A stretch of DNA of 64,000 nt from contig JAPMXV010000013.1 of the NCBI GenBank assembly GCA_026936335.1, positions 124,001-188,000 on the forward strand, in the 5' to 3' direction. Positions 12,667 to 25,100 of the stretch are shown here, in pieces. The DNA comes from Mantamonas sphyraenae. Lineage: Eukaryota; CRuMs; Mantamonadidae. Under the pieces are notes generated by a model. It had not been told where the DNA came from, searched no databases, and worked only from the letters and a program-made list of their open reading frames with translations. Numbering within the stretch: position 1 is the stretch's first letter; the number at the start of each line of letters is the position of its first letter. A program made the position numbers and the translations under genes.

Positions 12667-13749
12667 TCACAATGGCGGCAGATCGAGAACAAAGCGTCCC
12701 AGCTCGCCTGTGCGGAGCCAGTTGAGCCACGTGGCTGCTGCATTGTGTGGATTCGTGGGATGGATCCTGGCAAGGAGATCATCGACGTCGTCCACGGGAC
12801 GGTCGTCCGAGTGGAGCAGTAGTTTGCAGTAGTGAGAGTGGAGGTGATGTGTGTTGAGCCAGTTGAGGGAATACTGGACCATGAGATGGTCAGAGAGGAC
12901 TGCTTTGGTAGGAAGTGCGTGCATGAGCCCCAGATGCATGAGCTGACGCATAGAGGAGGCTGTGGGGGCCAGAAGGCCTGGCGTGTCGACAATCCAGGCC
13001 GGGGGTTCGCTGTTGATGGGGAACGGGGCACTCAGCTGGCGGGTGACGCCTGGAGTGGGACCAACAGAGGCGTGTTGGCCCTTGCGCAGTGCTTTTGACT
13101 GCTTTTGGGTGGCCATGTGGTGGTTGCGGAGGGCGTTGACAAGGGTGCTCTTTCCCACGTTGGGCACGCCGACTACAAGCAGGTGCAGCGGACGGCTTGC
13201 GTCTGCGCTGTCCTTGCGCACGCACATGTCGATGGCATCCCGGAGAAGGCGATGAAGAGTGTGCTTTAGGCTGTGTGGAGAGGCAAGGGCGGAGAGGGTG
13301 GTCATGCGCAGTTCTCGGCTGGTCAGGGACACGTGACGCACTACAGATGCAGGTGCCACATCCTGCATCAGCTCTTTGTGTCGTGTCATGGCTTGACGCA
13401 CAGCAGCACGCGAGGCCGATTGCTGGGAAGCCTTGGAGGCAAGCGAACGCAACTCATCCTGAACGGGTTCCGGCAGCGTGGCCACATACTGCTCGCGTTT
13501 CATGTGCATACGCACCATGGAGGCCACTCGGCGTGCCATGGGACTTTGCGAGTCTTGCAACTCGGTTGGGGCCAGGTCGCTCTTGTTGAAGACCACCAAG
13601 CGCGGTTTGGAGGCAGCACCTGGAGCCCGTAGCGCGGGTGCGGCCGACGAGACCGGGATGCGGGCGTCGCGCACCTCGATGATGGCATCCACCCTGCGCA
13701 TAAACTGCTGCAGGCGCTTCTGCGTGCTGTTCATGTGCTTGGCAAACAT
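12667..13749 (-). CDS. MTG1-like circularly permuted mitochondrial ribosome GTPase
   Basis: Single exon, 360 residues from the ATG at 13749. The GTPase motifs occur in permuted order: G4 NKSD first, then G1 GVPNVGKS, a G2 Thr in PTPGVT, and G3 DTPG. That is the YlqF/MTG1 arrangement. The early VDAIIEVRDARIPVSS block matches the MTG1 subfamily, which helps assemble the mitochondrial large ribosomal subunit. The open frame continues upstream to 13830 through Arg-rich residues that could form a targeting signal, but the first codon there is TTG, so a short upstream exon carrying the presequence is possible. The long segment between G4 and G1 (about 120 residues) is larger than usual. Its 3' end lies 71 bp from that of the OSCA/TMEM63 gene. 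Confidence 0.85.
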   Translation of the reverse strand: MFAKHMNSTQKRLQQFMRRVDAIIEVRDARIPVSSAAPALRAPGAASKPRLVVFNKSDLAPTELQDSQSPMARRVASMVRMHMKREQYVATLPEPVQDELRSLASKASQQSASRAAVRQAMTRHKELMQDVAPASVVRHVSLTSRELRMTTLSALASPHSLKHTLHRLLRDAIDMCVRKDSADASRPLHLLVVGVPNVGKSTLVNALRNHHMATQKQSKALRKGQHASVGPTPGVTRQLSAPFPINSEPPAWIVDTPGLLAPTASSMRQLMHLGLMHALPTKAVLSDHLMVQYSLNWLNTHHLHSHYCKLLLHSDDRPVDDVDDLLARIHPTNPHNAAATWLNWLRTGELGRFVLDLPPL

Positions 13750-14552
13750 GGTTGGACGTGCGGAGGCGGGGGACGGGTCGTGACGCACGCGATCAGTTGG
13801 TTGCCGCCGTGGATGGCCACAAACAGACAATCATCCGAATCACACACCTGCAAACTGCGGGATTGTGTGTGCTTGAGCGCACAGAGAGCTCAAATGAGCT
13901 GGGATTGGACTGGAGTTGCGCATCGGGAGGTTTGGGGACTGATTGGGGACGAATTGGGGACGAGCTTACGAGAACCTTTGTGAAATCGAGCGCTGTGCGT
14001 GTCGAGGCGATGCACATGGCCCATTGCATGTGTGCAGTGGTCAAATTGAGTCCATGTGAGCAGCTGCAACTCGTGGGGGAGCCTTGAAAGTGGCATGAAA
14101 CGTCGAACACGATCTAGATGGGTTCCTCTCCACGAACTCCGCAAAAATAAAAGCAGAATCCCCCAAATCCGGCTGCACCCCCCAAGTGTGCATGGTGTCC
14201 CCACCTGACCAAAACCCGGCTGTGGGTTGCCCAATACACCGGCAACAACCTATGGTGTGCTGCAGGTTTTCATCATGCCATTGAATGTCTTCCCGTCTAG
14301 AAGATTTTGGACGTGCTCGGTGATTTTTGACCGGTGAACTTCCCCTTGCCCCGCACACGTGTGTATGAGGCCCACTCCCCATCCAAGCGCCGCTGAGCTC
14401 TTTAATACTCTGTAGAGAAGCTTCAGTCAAGACGAGCATTCGTAGAACATCTGCAAACGGGAGAACAGAGGCAAAGAGAGCACGCGAGGCAAAAACCAAC
14501 GAAAAAAGCGAGTCCACTGCGCTGTCCCCCCCCAGAGTCACGGTTGGTGTTG
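13750..14552. other. longest gap between genes, nothing recognised
   Basis: About 800 bp between the MTG1-like start and the next gene's ATG on the other strand. I see no convincing reading frame: only short frames without coding character. It presumably holds two promoters and perhaps a 5' exon for the MTG1-like gene. No RNA gene was recognised by eye. Confidence 0.4.
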
Positions 14553-17079
14553 ATGTCGTCTGTACACACCGCCCCGTCCCTCCTTGGACAGAGCGAAATC
14601 ACGTTCTTTGACCTGGGCAACTCCGTATTCTTGAAAATAGCCGCATGGGCTCATTCGATGGTGAGTGAATCCGAGCCACGTCGAGGTGTCAGAATACGCG
14701 AGTTGAGACAGCATGCGAAGAAGGCACACGTTGCCAAATGCACCCATAATACTCCGTGGGTGCTGCCTGTGTCATGCCGTGTGCTGTGCATGCAGGTGGT
14801 GGCTCCGGGTGTCGGACAAACTGTGAGCCTTGGGAATCACGTTTTTTCCTTGTGAACCTGTGAACCACTTTCTAAACACTCCGCTGCGCTGCATCTAACA
14901 ACACCCTGGGCACAACACCGCGCTTGCAACATGAAACCTCACAGAGCTTCCCTCTACCAGAAAACCTGGCGCATTTGAGTGCTTCCTTCCGCCTGGACAA
15001 GGTGGCCCAGTCGCAGCTGGGCATTTTGGCGGTGCAGGTCAAGGAAGGCATGGCTGTGCAACTGGGCATTGTTCTGGTGCCCGCAGCCTCTCTGATGGCC
15101 GACGCAGACTTCCCGCGTGCACAAACACTGTATTCACCCGCCTGGATGTGCGACACGGGGAACGGTGGTGGAGGCATCGATGGCACCCAGAAGGCCGACA
15201 CCCGGCTGTGCTGCCTCTCGCTGTCTGTGCTGTCCGACGCGCTCTACCAACCCCACCATACCCATACCAGGAACCCTTTGAGCAAAGTTATGATGATCCA
15301 ATGTGCCGAGAACACTGTAGACGTAAGTTAGGGCCGACTGCAGGGACAGGCATCTACAACCTTCGCGAAGATTCCACCGTCCCGTTTTTTTTCCGTGTGC
15401 CGCTCACAAACACACCGCCGATGTTTCCTGTGCAGGTGATGCTGAGAGAGACCAAATCGACCCAGGCCCATCAATTTGCATCTCCACTGGCTGTGCATCC
15501 GGCCGTGGCTGCATGGGGCATCGGGAACCTGAAAACGGGGGCGCTGGCGCAGATCAAGCAAACGGGCCTGGTTGACACGCGCGGCAGTTTGAAACCGACG
15601 GGCAGTTGGTTGAACGACGACGCAATGAGCTTGGAGAATACTGCCAACTCGGACATTCGAGCGGCATACAAGGCCAAGCGCGTGTGCAACAAGACACTGA
15701 AGCTGTATCACAACACACTGCAGGACGAGACGACTCGAGCGTGTTGCGTGTCGATCCGTGACGGAGTGGTCATGTACGTCAGCTCATCAGTGCAGAGCAA
15801 AGAGTTCTGCAAAGCCATGGTGGCAGAACATCAGATGAACCAAACCTCGTCGAGCTCCAGCATGTCAAAGCGCAAGCGCGAGCCCTTGGTGGATAATTCG
15901 GGACAAGTTGTGTGTCTGCACCAGAACAACTCATTTGTGGTCATCAAGGATTTGCCCGATCAACCCTGCGACCTTGTGATGCACTTTTACACGCCCAGCA
16001 CGGAACATGTCACACTGCCTGAGCATAGTGCTGTGGTGCGCGGCAAGCTTCACGATGTCGACCGCCTGGTACGCATCAAGGTCACGGTGGCCCAAACCGA
16101 TGTGGCCAATATCCGCGTCAAAGAAAGCAAGAACGGCCCCTTGCTGAACATGGTGGCTGTGTTTGAGGACGAAGCAGGCAACAAGGAGCGCGTGCGACAC
16201 CGCATCCACTTTGACGAACCGATCACGGTGCGCAGCAGCAGCAGCCGCAAGCGCCACCACGCCACCGATGGCTCCATCAGCAGCAACTCGAGCATGAACG
16301 GTGGCGGGTCGGCGTCGGGCAGCAACAGCAGTGCGGCAAGCAGCACTACGGTGCCGGATCTCCACAGCTCGCTGGACACCCTGCTGCGCTCCCTCGACTC
16401 CAGTAGCAATTCTTCGGGCAGCGCAGGAGGACAATCAGACATGGCGGGCACACTGAACACTTTGACGTCGTATCCTCTTCCATTGACAACATTTTCCCAG
16501 TCTTTGCCTGATTCGTCGTCCCTGGCGGCGTCCTCGATGGCAGGCATCGACACGCTGCTGCGCATGTTCAAGCCGCACAACGGCACGAATACTACGTACG
16601 GGGTGTCTGGAACGCCCAATCATGCGGCAGGACGTGGTCGTCGTGGCAACAGCAACATGACGCCGCACGACCTGCACTCGCACAGGGACTCTAACGCAGA
16701 GTCCAACCGCTTCCAGGCCATGAGTTCCTGGGCAGACGATGTGGCTGCCCAGATGAAACGCAAGGGAGCCAACGGCATGCACGATGGTGACAGCAAGGAC
16801 AGCCCATCACAGGAGAGCAGCAGCGAAGAAAGCGATCCGGGGCTCAAGCGCAAGTACAAAGGCGACCACGACGACGACGTGGGGTCTGATTACGACGATG
16901 GCGACGATGACTTGGGAGAAGAGGATGATGATGAATATGACGACGACGACGACAACGACGAAGAGGACGACCGAGCGCTGGCCCGCAGCCGCACCACTCG
17001 TCCCCAGCGCAAGCGACGCCGTGTGAGTGTTCGCTCGCAACGTGAGTCCGATTCCATGCTGCAACAGGCAGCGCATTGA
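14553..17079 (+). CDS. Ser/Asn-rich nuclear-type protein of unknown function
   Basis: Three exons: 14553-14660, 14945-15322 and 15436-17079. Donors are gtgagt and gtaagt, acceptors tcacag and gtgcag, both introns in phase 0, giving 709 residues. I do not recognise the family. Residues about 37-350 look folded, with aliphatic strands such as LGILAVQVKEGMAVQLGIVL and later VVMYVSSSVQSKEF. Then follow a KRKRE basic cluster, a second folded stretch ending near RIHFDEPI, and a long Ser/Asn/Gly-rich region. The C-terminus has an acidic Asp run (residues about 620-670) followed by QRKRRRVSVRSQ, a likely nuclear localisation signal. Nuclear location is inference from these charged tracts. Confidence 0.65.
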
Positions 17080-17263
17080 TGTGTGTCCACAGACTCCCAA
17101 GCAATGACAACTTCCCAGCGCTTCATTCCTTCCAATTCAAAACTTCCAGCGATTCGAGCAAACCTGTTTCGTGTTTTCTTCTGCTGCTGCGCCGGGGTGC
17201 ATTGTTGGCCCTCGTGCACTCACGGTGACAGCTCACATGTGCACGGAAACGTTGTGGGAGCCC

Positions 17264-19784
17264 TTACACGTCGCTGGCCTGGGCAATGGTGCTGGATGCA
17301 CCGGTGTCGTCTTCATCCAAGTAGAAGTAGTTGCCGCTGCTCTTCTGCTCCTTGTCCTTGACACTGTCCTTCTTGTTGATGCGAGGACGATGGGACGGGT
17401 TGGAGCCGCCGACGTCGCGACGGAACGTCACCTCGAGGTGGGCGAGGAACGAGTTCATGCCGGTGACCAGGCCGACGGGCGAGGTGGCCGTGCACTCCAC
17501 ACTGGGGGTGCCCTCGTAGACAACGACACGGTCGGCCAGGTAGGTGGCCATGATAAAGTCGTGCTCCACAATGAAGGCCGTCTTTTTGGCGTGCAGGATG
17601 AAGCGCTTGATCACGCGCGCCGCCATGATACGCTGCTCGGAATCCAGGTAGGCACTGGGTTCATCGATCAGGTAGATGTCTGCAGGCTGGCCCAGGCACA
17701 TGGTCAGGGCCACGCGCTGCAACTCACCACCAGACAGGTTGAGCACCTCCTGGTCGATGATGGGTTCGATCATCATGGGCTTGGACACGTCGGTGGTGAA
17801 CTGCGGGTGCACAAACGAGTCCCGGATCTTCTTGTGGAGCAGCTGACGCACGGTGCCCTTGTACTTGGGGCTGATCTTCTGCGGCTTGTACGACACGTTC
17901 ATCTCGGGGATGTCCACCTCGTCGCCCTCATCCGGCTCAAGCAGGCCAGCCAGCATGCGAATGAACGTGGTCTTGCCCGTACCGTTCTCGCCCAGCATGA
18001 CAATGATCTCCGAGTCAGTAAAGGCACCCTCCTCCACGTGCAGCTTGAAATCGCCCATCGTCTTGGTCATGGACGGGTAGGTGTACATCTTGTGCTTCTG
18101 CAGCTCCTCGTCCTCGTCCTCGGCCGTCTCGGAGATGCGGAAGGTCAGCGCCGTGTCGCGGAAGCGCAGGTTCTCGGTCTGGATGTGGCCGGCCAGGAAG
18201 GCGTTGATGCCTTCGCGCACAGAAAACGGCAGCGTGACGACGCCGTAGGCACCGGGCACGCCGTAGAGCAGACACACGGTGTCGGAGAGGTAGTCGAGCA
18301 CGGCCAGATCGTGCTCCACCACAATCACATACACCTGCGTGTCCAGGCACGAGCGAATGACGGCGGCTGCGTTCAGACGCTGCTTCACGTCCAGGTACGA
18401 CGAAGGCTCGTCAAACATAAACACGTCCGCCTTCTGCACACAAACCACACCAATGGCAAAACGCTGCAGCTCACCACCCGACAGCTGCTTCACGTCGCGC
18501 TTCTGCACCGCCTGCAGCTCCAGCATCTCTTCCAGCTCCTTGCGTCGATCGTCCTCCACCTCCTGCTTTGTGTCCAGGATTTCGCCCACCATACCCTTGA
18601 CTGCCTTGGGGATGTGGTCCACGTACTGCGGCTTGATGATGGCCTTGAGCTCCTCCTCCAGGATCTTCTTGAAGTAGTTCTGCAACTCCGAGCCGCGGAA
18701 GTACTTGATGATGTCCTCCCAGCCAGGTGACTCCTGTGAATGTATGGGGTTTGGATATGAGTGATGTGTGTATGCGTGTGTGTGTGTGTTTTGTATAAAG
18801 GGTACGAAGGGAGGGGTGGGGGAGGAATGGCGAACAAGGGGAGGCAACGCACCACAAAGTCGCCCAGGTTGGGCTTGACCTTGCCCGCAAGGATCTTGAG
18901 GGCAGTGCTCTTGCCGATGCCGTTGGTTCCGACGAGACCCAGCACGTTGTTGGGCTTGGGCATGGGCAGACGATGCAGCTTGAAGGAGTTGGGGCCGAAA
19001 CGATGGGTGGTCTCGCTCTCCAGGTTCTTGGGCAGGTTGATGACGGTAATGGCCTCAAAGGGGCATTTCTGCAAGTGCAAGGAGTGCATGTGCCCATGTG
19101 TGTGTGTGTGTGTGTGTCAGCGTACGTGTGTGGACGTGCGGCGTGTGTGACGTGTGTGTGGCGGCCCCCCGAGGGGGGAGACGGGAAAAGGGGTTGGAAT
19201 GGAGCGCCCAAGAGATCGTTGCATGCGTGAAACGGGCCTGTACGCGGACCTACCTTGACGCAAATGCCGCATCCGATGCACAACTCTTCGCTAAGAGTCG
19301 CCACCTTGTCTGTCTTGGACACTTCAATGCACAGGTTGCCCATTCGCACCGAGGGGCAGCTCTTCTTGCATTCGAAATTGCACTTTTTCGGCTTGCACTT
19401 GTCCGCAGACACAATGGCAATGCGTGTCAGCGACTCAGTGTCATCCTTATCGTTCTTGGACTTTCCCTTCTTCTTTCCCGGCCTGTGTGGCGTTGCGTGC
19501 GTTTGTGGCGTGCGTGCGCAGGAACCGGGGCAACCGGGGCGGTGTCAGCCACTTTCTCAAGAAACTGTGGGCCTGTGGCGCCGCAGTACGTTTGCGTGAC
19601 GACGTGCACAGTGGGGCAGGCGTGTTTGGGGCCAATATGGGCCACTGTGACAACAGCGACACGGTGCAACGTACATTCTGTCAGGTGTGGGAGGGGTGTG
19701 TGTGTGTGTTTCGGTGGCACGGCACCCGCACGGCGCAACGGATGCCAACCGAAAACCCAATTCCGTGAGGCGAGGCAGTGGCAT
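17264..19784 (-). CDS. ABCE1: ABCE1/RLI1 ribosome-recycling ATPase
   Basis: Exons 18733-17264, 19077-18853 and 19482-19254 are firm; introns are 119 and 176 bp with a (TG)n tract in the second. The N-terminal exon holds the first Fe-S cysteine set (CKPKKC, CKKSCP) and CIGCGIC, and the second exon continues with KCPFEAI. NBD1 has [20 protein letters not shown] and [13 protein letters not shown]2 has [20 protein letters not shown] and [14 protein letters not shown]1 splits post-termination ribosomes in the cytosol. The C-terminus carries an extra charged tail. The exon at 19482 begins with one base of a split codon and has no ATG. The only frame- and phase-compatible start I find is the CAT at 19782-19784, overlapping the DDX55 start codon; this first exon (to about 19750 or 19730) is inferred. 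Confidence 0.93.
19097..19118. repeat. (TG)11 microsatellite in ABCE1 intron
   Basis: Perfect TG run, read as CA on the coding strand, about 20 bases upstream of the TTGCAG acceptor of the 19077 exon. Confidence 0.9.
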
Positions 19785-22159
19785 GAGCACAACAGCCAAC
19801 GCAGGCACATGGACGGATCTGCAGCCTGCACTGAGTGAGGGGTCGCTCAAGGCAGTGGCGGCAAAGGGGTTTGATCGGATGACACCCGTACAGGCGAGTG
19901 CCATCCCACTGTTCCTGAAGAACAAGGACGTGGCAGCACAGGCTGTGACGGGCAGTGGCAAGACACTGGCGTTCCTTCTGCCTGTCTTTGAAATGCTGAA
20001 TCGGCGCGCGGACGCTCTTCGACACGACCAGATCGGAGCCCTGATTGTGCTCCCCACACGGTGAGTGCACTTGCCCGTCTGTGTTGCACACTTTTGTTAT
20101 GCAGCGTTGATTGGCCGCCTGTGCTGTCTGTGCGGCGCCGGTGGTGCACAGCCGGAACCACACACACACACACACAGAGACGAGGAGGAGGGGTGGGAAC
20201 GGAATTTGTTGGGACAGGTGCATGCCCGTTGCTGACGCGTGTGTGTGAACATGCACATGCACACAGTGAGCTGGCACAACAGGTGCATGAACTGGCACAG
20301 TTTATCAACCACACGGGGTTTGGAGACACATACAGTGTGCAGCTGTTCACGGGAGGGGTGCACCTTGACGAACACCTCGCGGCGGCACGCAAGCACGGGG
20401 CCCAGATTGCGGTGGGCACACCAGGCCGTCTGGATGAGCTCATGACACAATTGGCCGGGGAGCTGGATTTGCGTGAGTTGGAGGTGCTTGTGTTGGACGA
20501 AGCGGACCGGCTGCTGGAAATGGGGTTCCAGAGGCAGATCAGCTCGCTTCTGGCACGGTTGCCAAAGCAAAGGCGCACGGGCCTGTTTTCGGCCACCCAG
20601 ACTGAACAGGTGAGGGATTTGATACGCGCGGGATTGCGCAATCCGGTGCGTGTGGTGGTCAAGGTTCAGGACGCGGAAAGCCGTGCAGAGAGCAAGATGC
20701 CGCTGTCGCTGGCCAACTACTACACGGTGGTGCCGTTGCGCAGCAAACCCGGACGGCTGATGGAGTTTATTACACAGCACGCCGAGTCGAAGATCATTGT
20801 GTACTTTCTGACGTGTGCGGCGGTGGATTACTACGCGTCGCTGTACGCCCAGCATCGGCGATTGCAGAAACGTGACGTGACAGTGTTCCCGCTGCACGGC
20901 AAAATGCACACCAAGAAGCGCAAGGCGGTGTATCGACGGTTTGTGGAGCACCACGAGGGCGGCGCAGTGCTGATGGCTACGGATGTGGCTGCACGCGGAC
21001 TGGACGTGCCCGATGTGGATTGGATTGTGCAGTTTGACGCGCCGCAGGACCCGGCCATGTTTGTGCATCGGTGTGGCCGCACCGCACGTGCAGGGAGGGC
21101 AGGCACGGCCCTGGTGTACCTGACTCCGGACGAGGTGGAGTATTCGGATTACCTGCGCGTCTGCAACATTCCAGTGGCCGAGTGGCCCGAGGATGGAGAA
21201 CGAGAGGAGGGAAGTGAGAGGGAGGAAGGGGAAGGGAAGGGGAGGACACAGAGGCAGAGGATTGGGCCGCCAAGGCGGAGGAGCGAAGGGAGGCGGATGC
21301 TGAGGAGGTGGTGGAAACCTTCAAGCGCATGTGTACAAAGGATCACGATCTGGTGGACAAGGCGTCGTTGGCCTACGTTTCGTATGTGCGCGCGTACGGC
21401 CAGCACCAGTTGCAGTACATCTTCCGGTTGGCGAAGCTGGATCTGGGCGAGCTTGCGCAGGCGTTTGCCCTGCTGAAACTGCCGAGCATGCCCGAGCTGC
21501 GACGGGCAAAGGTGTCGTACGCAGAGTGGGAACACAGCCTGGACACGGTGCCGTACAAGAACAAGCAGCGTGAACGGCAGCGGCAGGAGCGGCTGGCCAA
21601 CAAGGAGCAGCTGCAAGAGAAGAAGCGTGCGGCACTCGCCCTGAAGCGGGAAAAGCAGCGGCAGCACAGCAGTTGGTCGGAGCAGGTGGATCGGAAGGAG
21701 AAGAAGAAGGAACGGCGCAGCAAGAAGGAACGCAAGAGGGAAGCCAAGCGCAAGCGGGAGGAGTTGGAAAGGGAGCAGAACGAGGAGGAGGACGGACATC
21801 AGCAGCAGAAAGAAATGGCAGGAGGAGACGGCTTTGACGACGACGACGACGATGAGGATGACATGGAAGCAGAGATTCGGCTGATGAAGAAGCTGAAGAA
21901 GGGCAAGATCTCAAAGAAGGAGTTTGACGTGCAGGTGGCGGCACTGGACGCCGGCATGGAGATGAAGCATGAGAGCAAGAAAGGAGGCAGCAGCAGCAGC
22001 AGCAGCACAGGGGCGAATGCGGATGGTGGGGATGATGCAATGGTGGAGGAGAAGGACAAGGCTGCTGCTGCGGAGGCAGAAACAACGGAATCGTCCACGA
22101 AGAAGAAGAAGAAGAAGAAGAAGCGCAAGGTGCAACCCATACGTGCGTCTGAGGATTGA
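19783..22159 (+). CDS. DDX55: DDX55/Spb4 DEAD-box helicase, 60S ribosome assembly
   Basis: Three exons: 19783-20060, 20267-21213 and 21252-22159, giving 710 residues. Introns are 206 bp (gtgagt...acacag) and a purine-rich 38 nt one (gtgagag...gacacag) whose removal restores the frame. Motifs: MTPVQ Q-motif, AVTGSGKT, PTRELAQQ (split by intron 1), VLDEADRLL, FSATQ and HRCGRTAR. The block SYVRAYGQHQ plus IFRLAKLDL in the DUF4217 region and the start position (TWTDLQ shortly before the Q-motif) match DDX55/Spb4 rather than other DEAD-box proteins. Spb4 acts on late pre-60S particles in the nucleolus. The C-terminus is Lys/Glu-rich and ends in a poly-Lys stretch. It shares its 5' intergenic region with ABCE1 and ends only 36 bp before the next ATG. 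Confidence 0.93.
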
Positions 22160-22195
22160 AACTGGAGTACATAAATCTAATTCTCGTGAACGACA
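22160..22195 (+). promoter_or_regulatory. 36 bp gap between tandem genes
   Basis: The whole space between the DDX55 stop and the ankyrin-protein ATG. It contains TACATAAATCTAATTCTCG, an A/T-rich patch in an otherwise GC-rich region that may serve as a 3' end signal or initiator. A separate promoter hardly fits. Confidence 0.4.
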
Positions 22196-25100
22196 ATGGG
22201 GCTATTTGGACGCAAGAAGAAAAAAGAGGAGGCCGACTCTGACACAGACGCAAATGCGTTTGGGTCGAGCACAGAGGACGAAAGCAGTGGGTCGGAAATG
22301 AACACAAGCGAGGCCGAGTCAGACACAGCCGGTGCCAAGACAAGTGGTCCGGCGGCGAGCGGCGTTTCCGTTGGACGCAGGCGGCCCATGGGTGCCACAC
22401 GCAGGCGCCCTGGAGGCTCTGGGTCGAGTCTGGCTTCACGCAGGCAGGGCAGTGGAGGCAGTGGAGGCAGTTCACGCACCATGTCCAAGGGCCTGCGCAC
22501 GCGGTCGCTGCTTCAGGGTCGCGGGGGTATCAACAGCATCGAGGTGAGTGATGCGCCTGGGCCGAGGGTGAATCCGGCTCTCCTGGCCCAGTGTGGATGC
22601 ACTGGACGGGATATGGACACCGTCCACGGGTGGCAAAGGCGTGCATGTGTGTGTAGGGATGGACATGAAAGGAGACGATGGGAGGCAGGACGAATGCAGG
22701 GGACGGGTTGCCCGCCGAGAATTGTGCAACGGCTCACGCGCGACAAACGTTCGCCCGCACACCGCCACACAGGAGTTTTATGATGCGATTCGAAGCAACG
22801 AAAAGATGAAAGTGCAGACGGCATTGAAAGCCGGCACGGTGGATCCGAACCAGGAGTACATGGGCACGGTGCCTCTGTTGTACGCGTGCGAGCACGAGCT
22901 GTGGGAGATGGCGTACGTGCTGGTCAAGGAAGGGGCGGAACTGGACGTGGTTGTGCCTGAAGGGGATGAAGAGGGGGCGTCTGTGTTGCATCTGGCTGCG
23001 GGAGCAGGTGACGTGACACTGGTGACGACGGTGATGTCCAAGCGGAACGAACTGATCGAAGCGAGGGACGCCGAGGGGCTGACGCCGCTCATGTATGCGG
23101 CACGCGCCGGTCACCAAACCATTGTGCAGGCGCTGATTACTCACAGTGCAGATATAGACGCAGTGAGTGCGGAACGGCGCAATGCACTACACTTTGCGGC
23201 CGAGTACGGCGCGGAGGAGGCTGCGGCGTTGCTGCTGCGCAATGGCATCAATGTGAACGCGCAGGACGACACAAACACAACGGCAGTGCATCTGGCTGCA
23301 CGCAATGGATACAACGACATCCTGCAGATGCTTGCGGGGGCAGGAGCAGACTTTACGCTGGCCCAGACGGATGGGGCATCGTTGTTGCACGAGGCGTCGG
23401 AGTACGACGAGCCAGACACCATCCAATGGATCATCAAGAACGGATACGCGTCGTTGGACGAACCGACGGCGGACGGAAGCACGGCGTTGCATCTGGCGGC
23501 GCAGGCGGGACGGGAGGAGGCTGTGGTGAAGCTTCTGGACTTGGGTGCCAAGGTGGACATGCCAGCCGGGGAGGCGGAGCTGACTCCATTGATGCTGGCC
23601 CTGACCAATTCGCACACCAACGCGTGTGCACGTCTGATCAGCAGCGGGGCAAATGTAAACTACACGGCGGCCAACGGGATGACCCCACTCCACGTGGCGG
23701 CGCAAACGGGCAATTACGACGTGCTGTACTGGCTGCTGGACAGAGGTGCAGACGCACGCGTGGTGGACGCCGGTGGCAACACGCCGCTGCATTACGCGTT
23801 TGCCATCCCGGAACCCGGGGCGGATGGGGAGGATGAGGACGACGAGGAAGAACACGAGGCGGAGGAAGAGGAGGAAGAGGAGGCCACACGTGATGAGAGC
23901 AAGTACGTGACGTATTCGTACTGTGCCATGCGGCTGCTGCAGGAGCTGGACGTCAACGTGACCAACGAACTGGACGGCAACCAGCCAATTCACATGGCGG
24001 CCCACCACGGCTACGTGGCCGGCATTGACGTGCTGGTGAATGCCGGTGCGGACATACGTGCGCGCAACGCAAGCGGGGCGACGCCGTTGCATCTGGCGTG
24101 TTACTCGGGACGCATCGAGGCGTTCTTCAAGCTGGTGGAGCTGGGCGGCGAGGCGGCGGCAGAGGTGATGAACGCACAGACGGACGCCGGGGTCACGCCG
24201 TTGATTATGGCGTGTTTGGGGTCACACTCGACGCTGGTGTACCACATGCTGGACGCAGGGGCGGACATGACATTGGCGGACGAGGAAGGACGGACGGCGT
24301 TGCACTACGCAGCGGCCACCAAAGACGAAAACTCGGTGGTGTGGCTGTTGGAAAAGGGGATGGATGCAAACGTGTGTGCAAAGGGCGGCAACACGCCGTT
24401 GCACTTTTGTGCGCGTTCCGACTCGGCAAACTGTGCGTTGTTTCTGATGCGCGAGGGTGCAGATCCACACATGCTGAGCGAGGCCAAACTGACGGTGGTG
24501 CAGGAGTGTGTGGCGTACAACTCGCTGGAAACGCTGGAGTTGCTCATCAGCGCCTCGGAAGAGGTGGGACGTCCCTTGGACCTCACGGCAACCTGCCCCG
24601 ACGGAATGACCCCGTTCCAAACGGCCATCCGGTACAGTGCACAGGGGGCGGCAAACAAGCTGGTGGAACTCGGGGTGCGCATCGACCAGCCTGCGGACAA
24701 CGGGTGGACGGCGCTGCACACGGCGGCACGGTACGGCATTGCAAACATGGTGGAGTACCTCAACAGCCAGGCGGTGTTGATGAATCTGGTGACCAAGAAG
24801 GAACGGTACACGGCGGTGCACCTGGCGGCCATGTCATTTGACAACCACTCGTTGCGGCTGTTTCTCGAACACGACGTGGACGTGAATGCCAAGGATGCAG
24901 ACGGCCACACTGCGCTCCACTACTTGTGTTCCCTGCCCGAACCGGACATTCCCAAGTCGCCTTTTGAACAGGACGAGGATGCGGGCAAGGAGGAGCCCGA
25001 AGTGGTGGAACAGCGTCGTGCGGCGTGCCTGCGTTCGTTGCTGGGCGACGGCAGCGCAGATCAGTTGGTACGCGACGACGACAACAATCTTGCGTTGCAC

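Noticed and set aside
17171-18730. 519-codon plus-strand frame over ABCE1
   Set aside because: Shadow of two ABC ATPase domains on the minus strand.
21181-21476. Continuation of the DDX55 frame past 21251 without splicing (ends near 21476 in an Arg/Trp-rich stretch)
   Set aside because: The family C-terminus lies in another frame from 21252 onward, and a 38 nt GT-AG segment restores it exactly.
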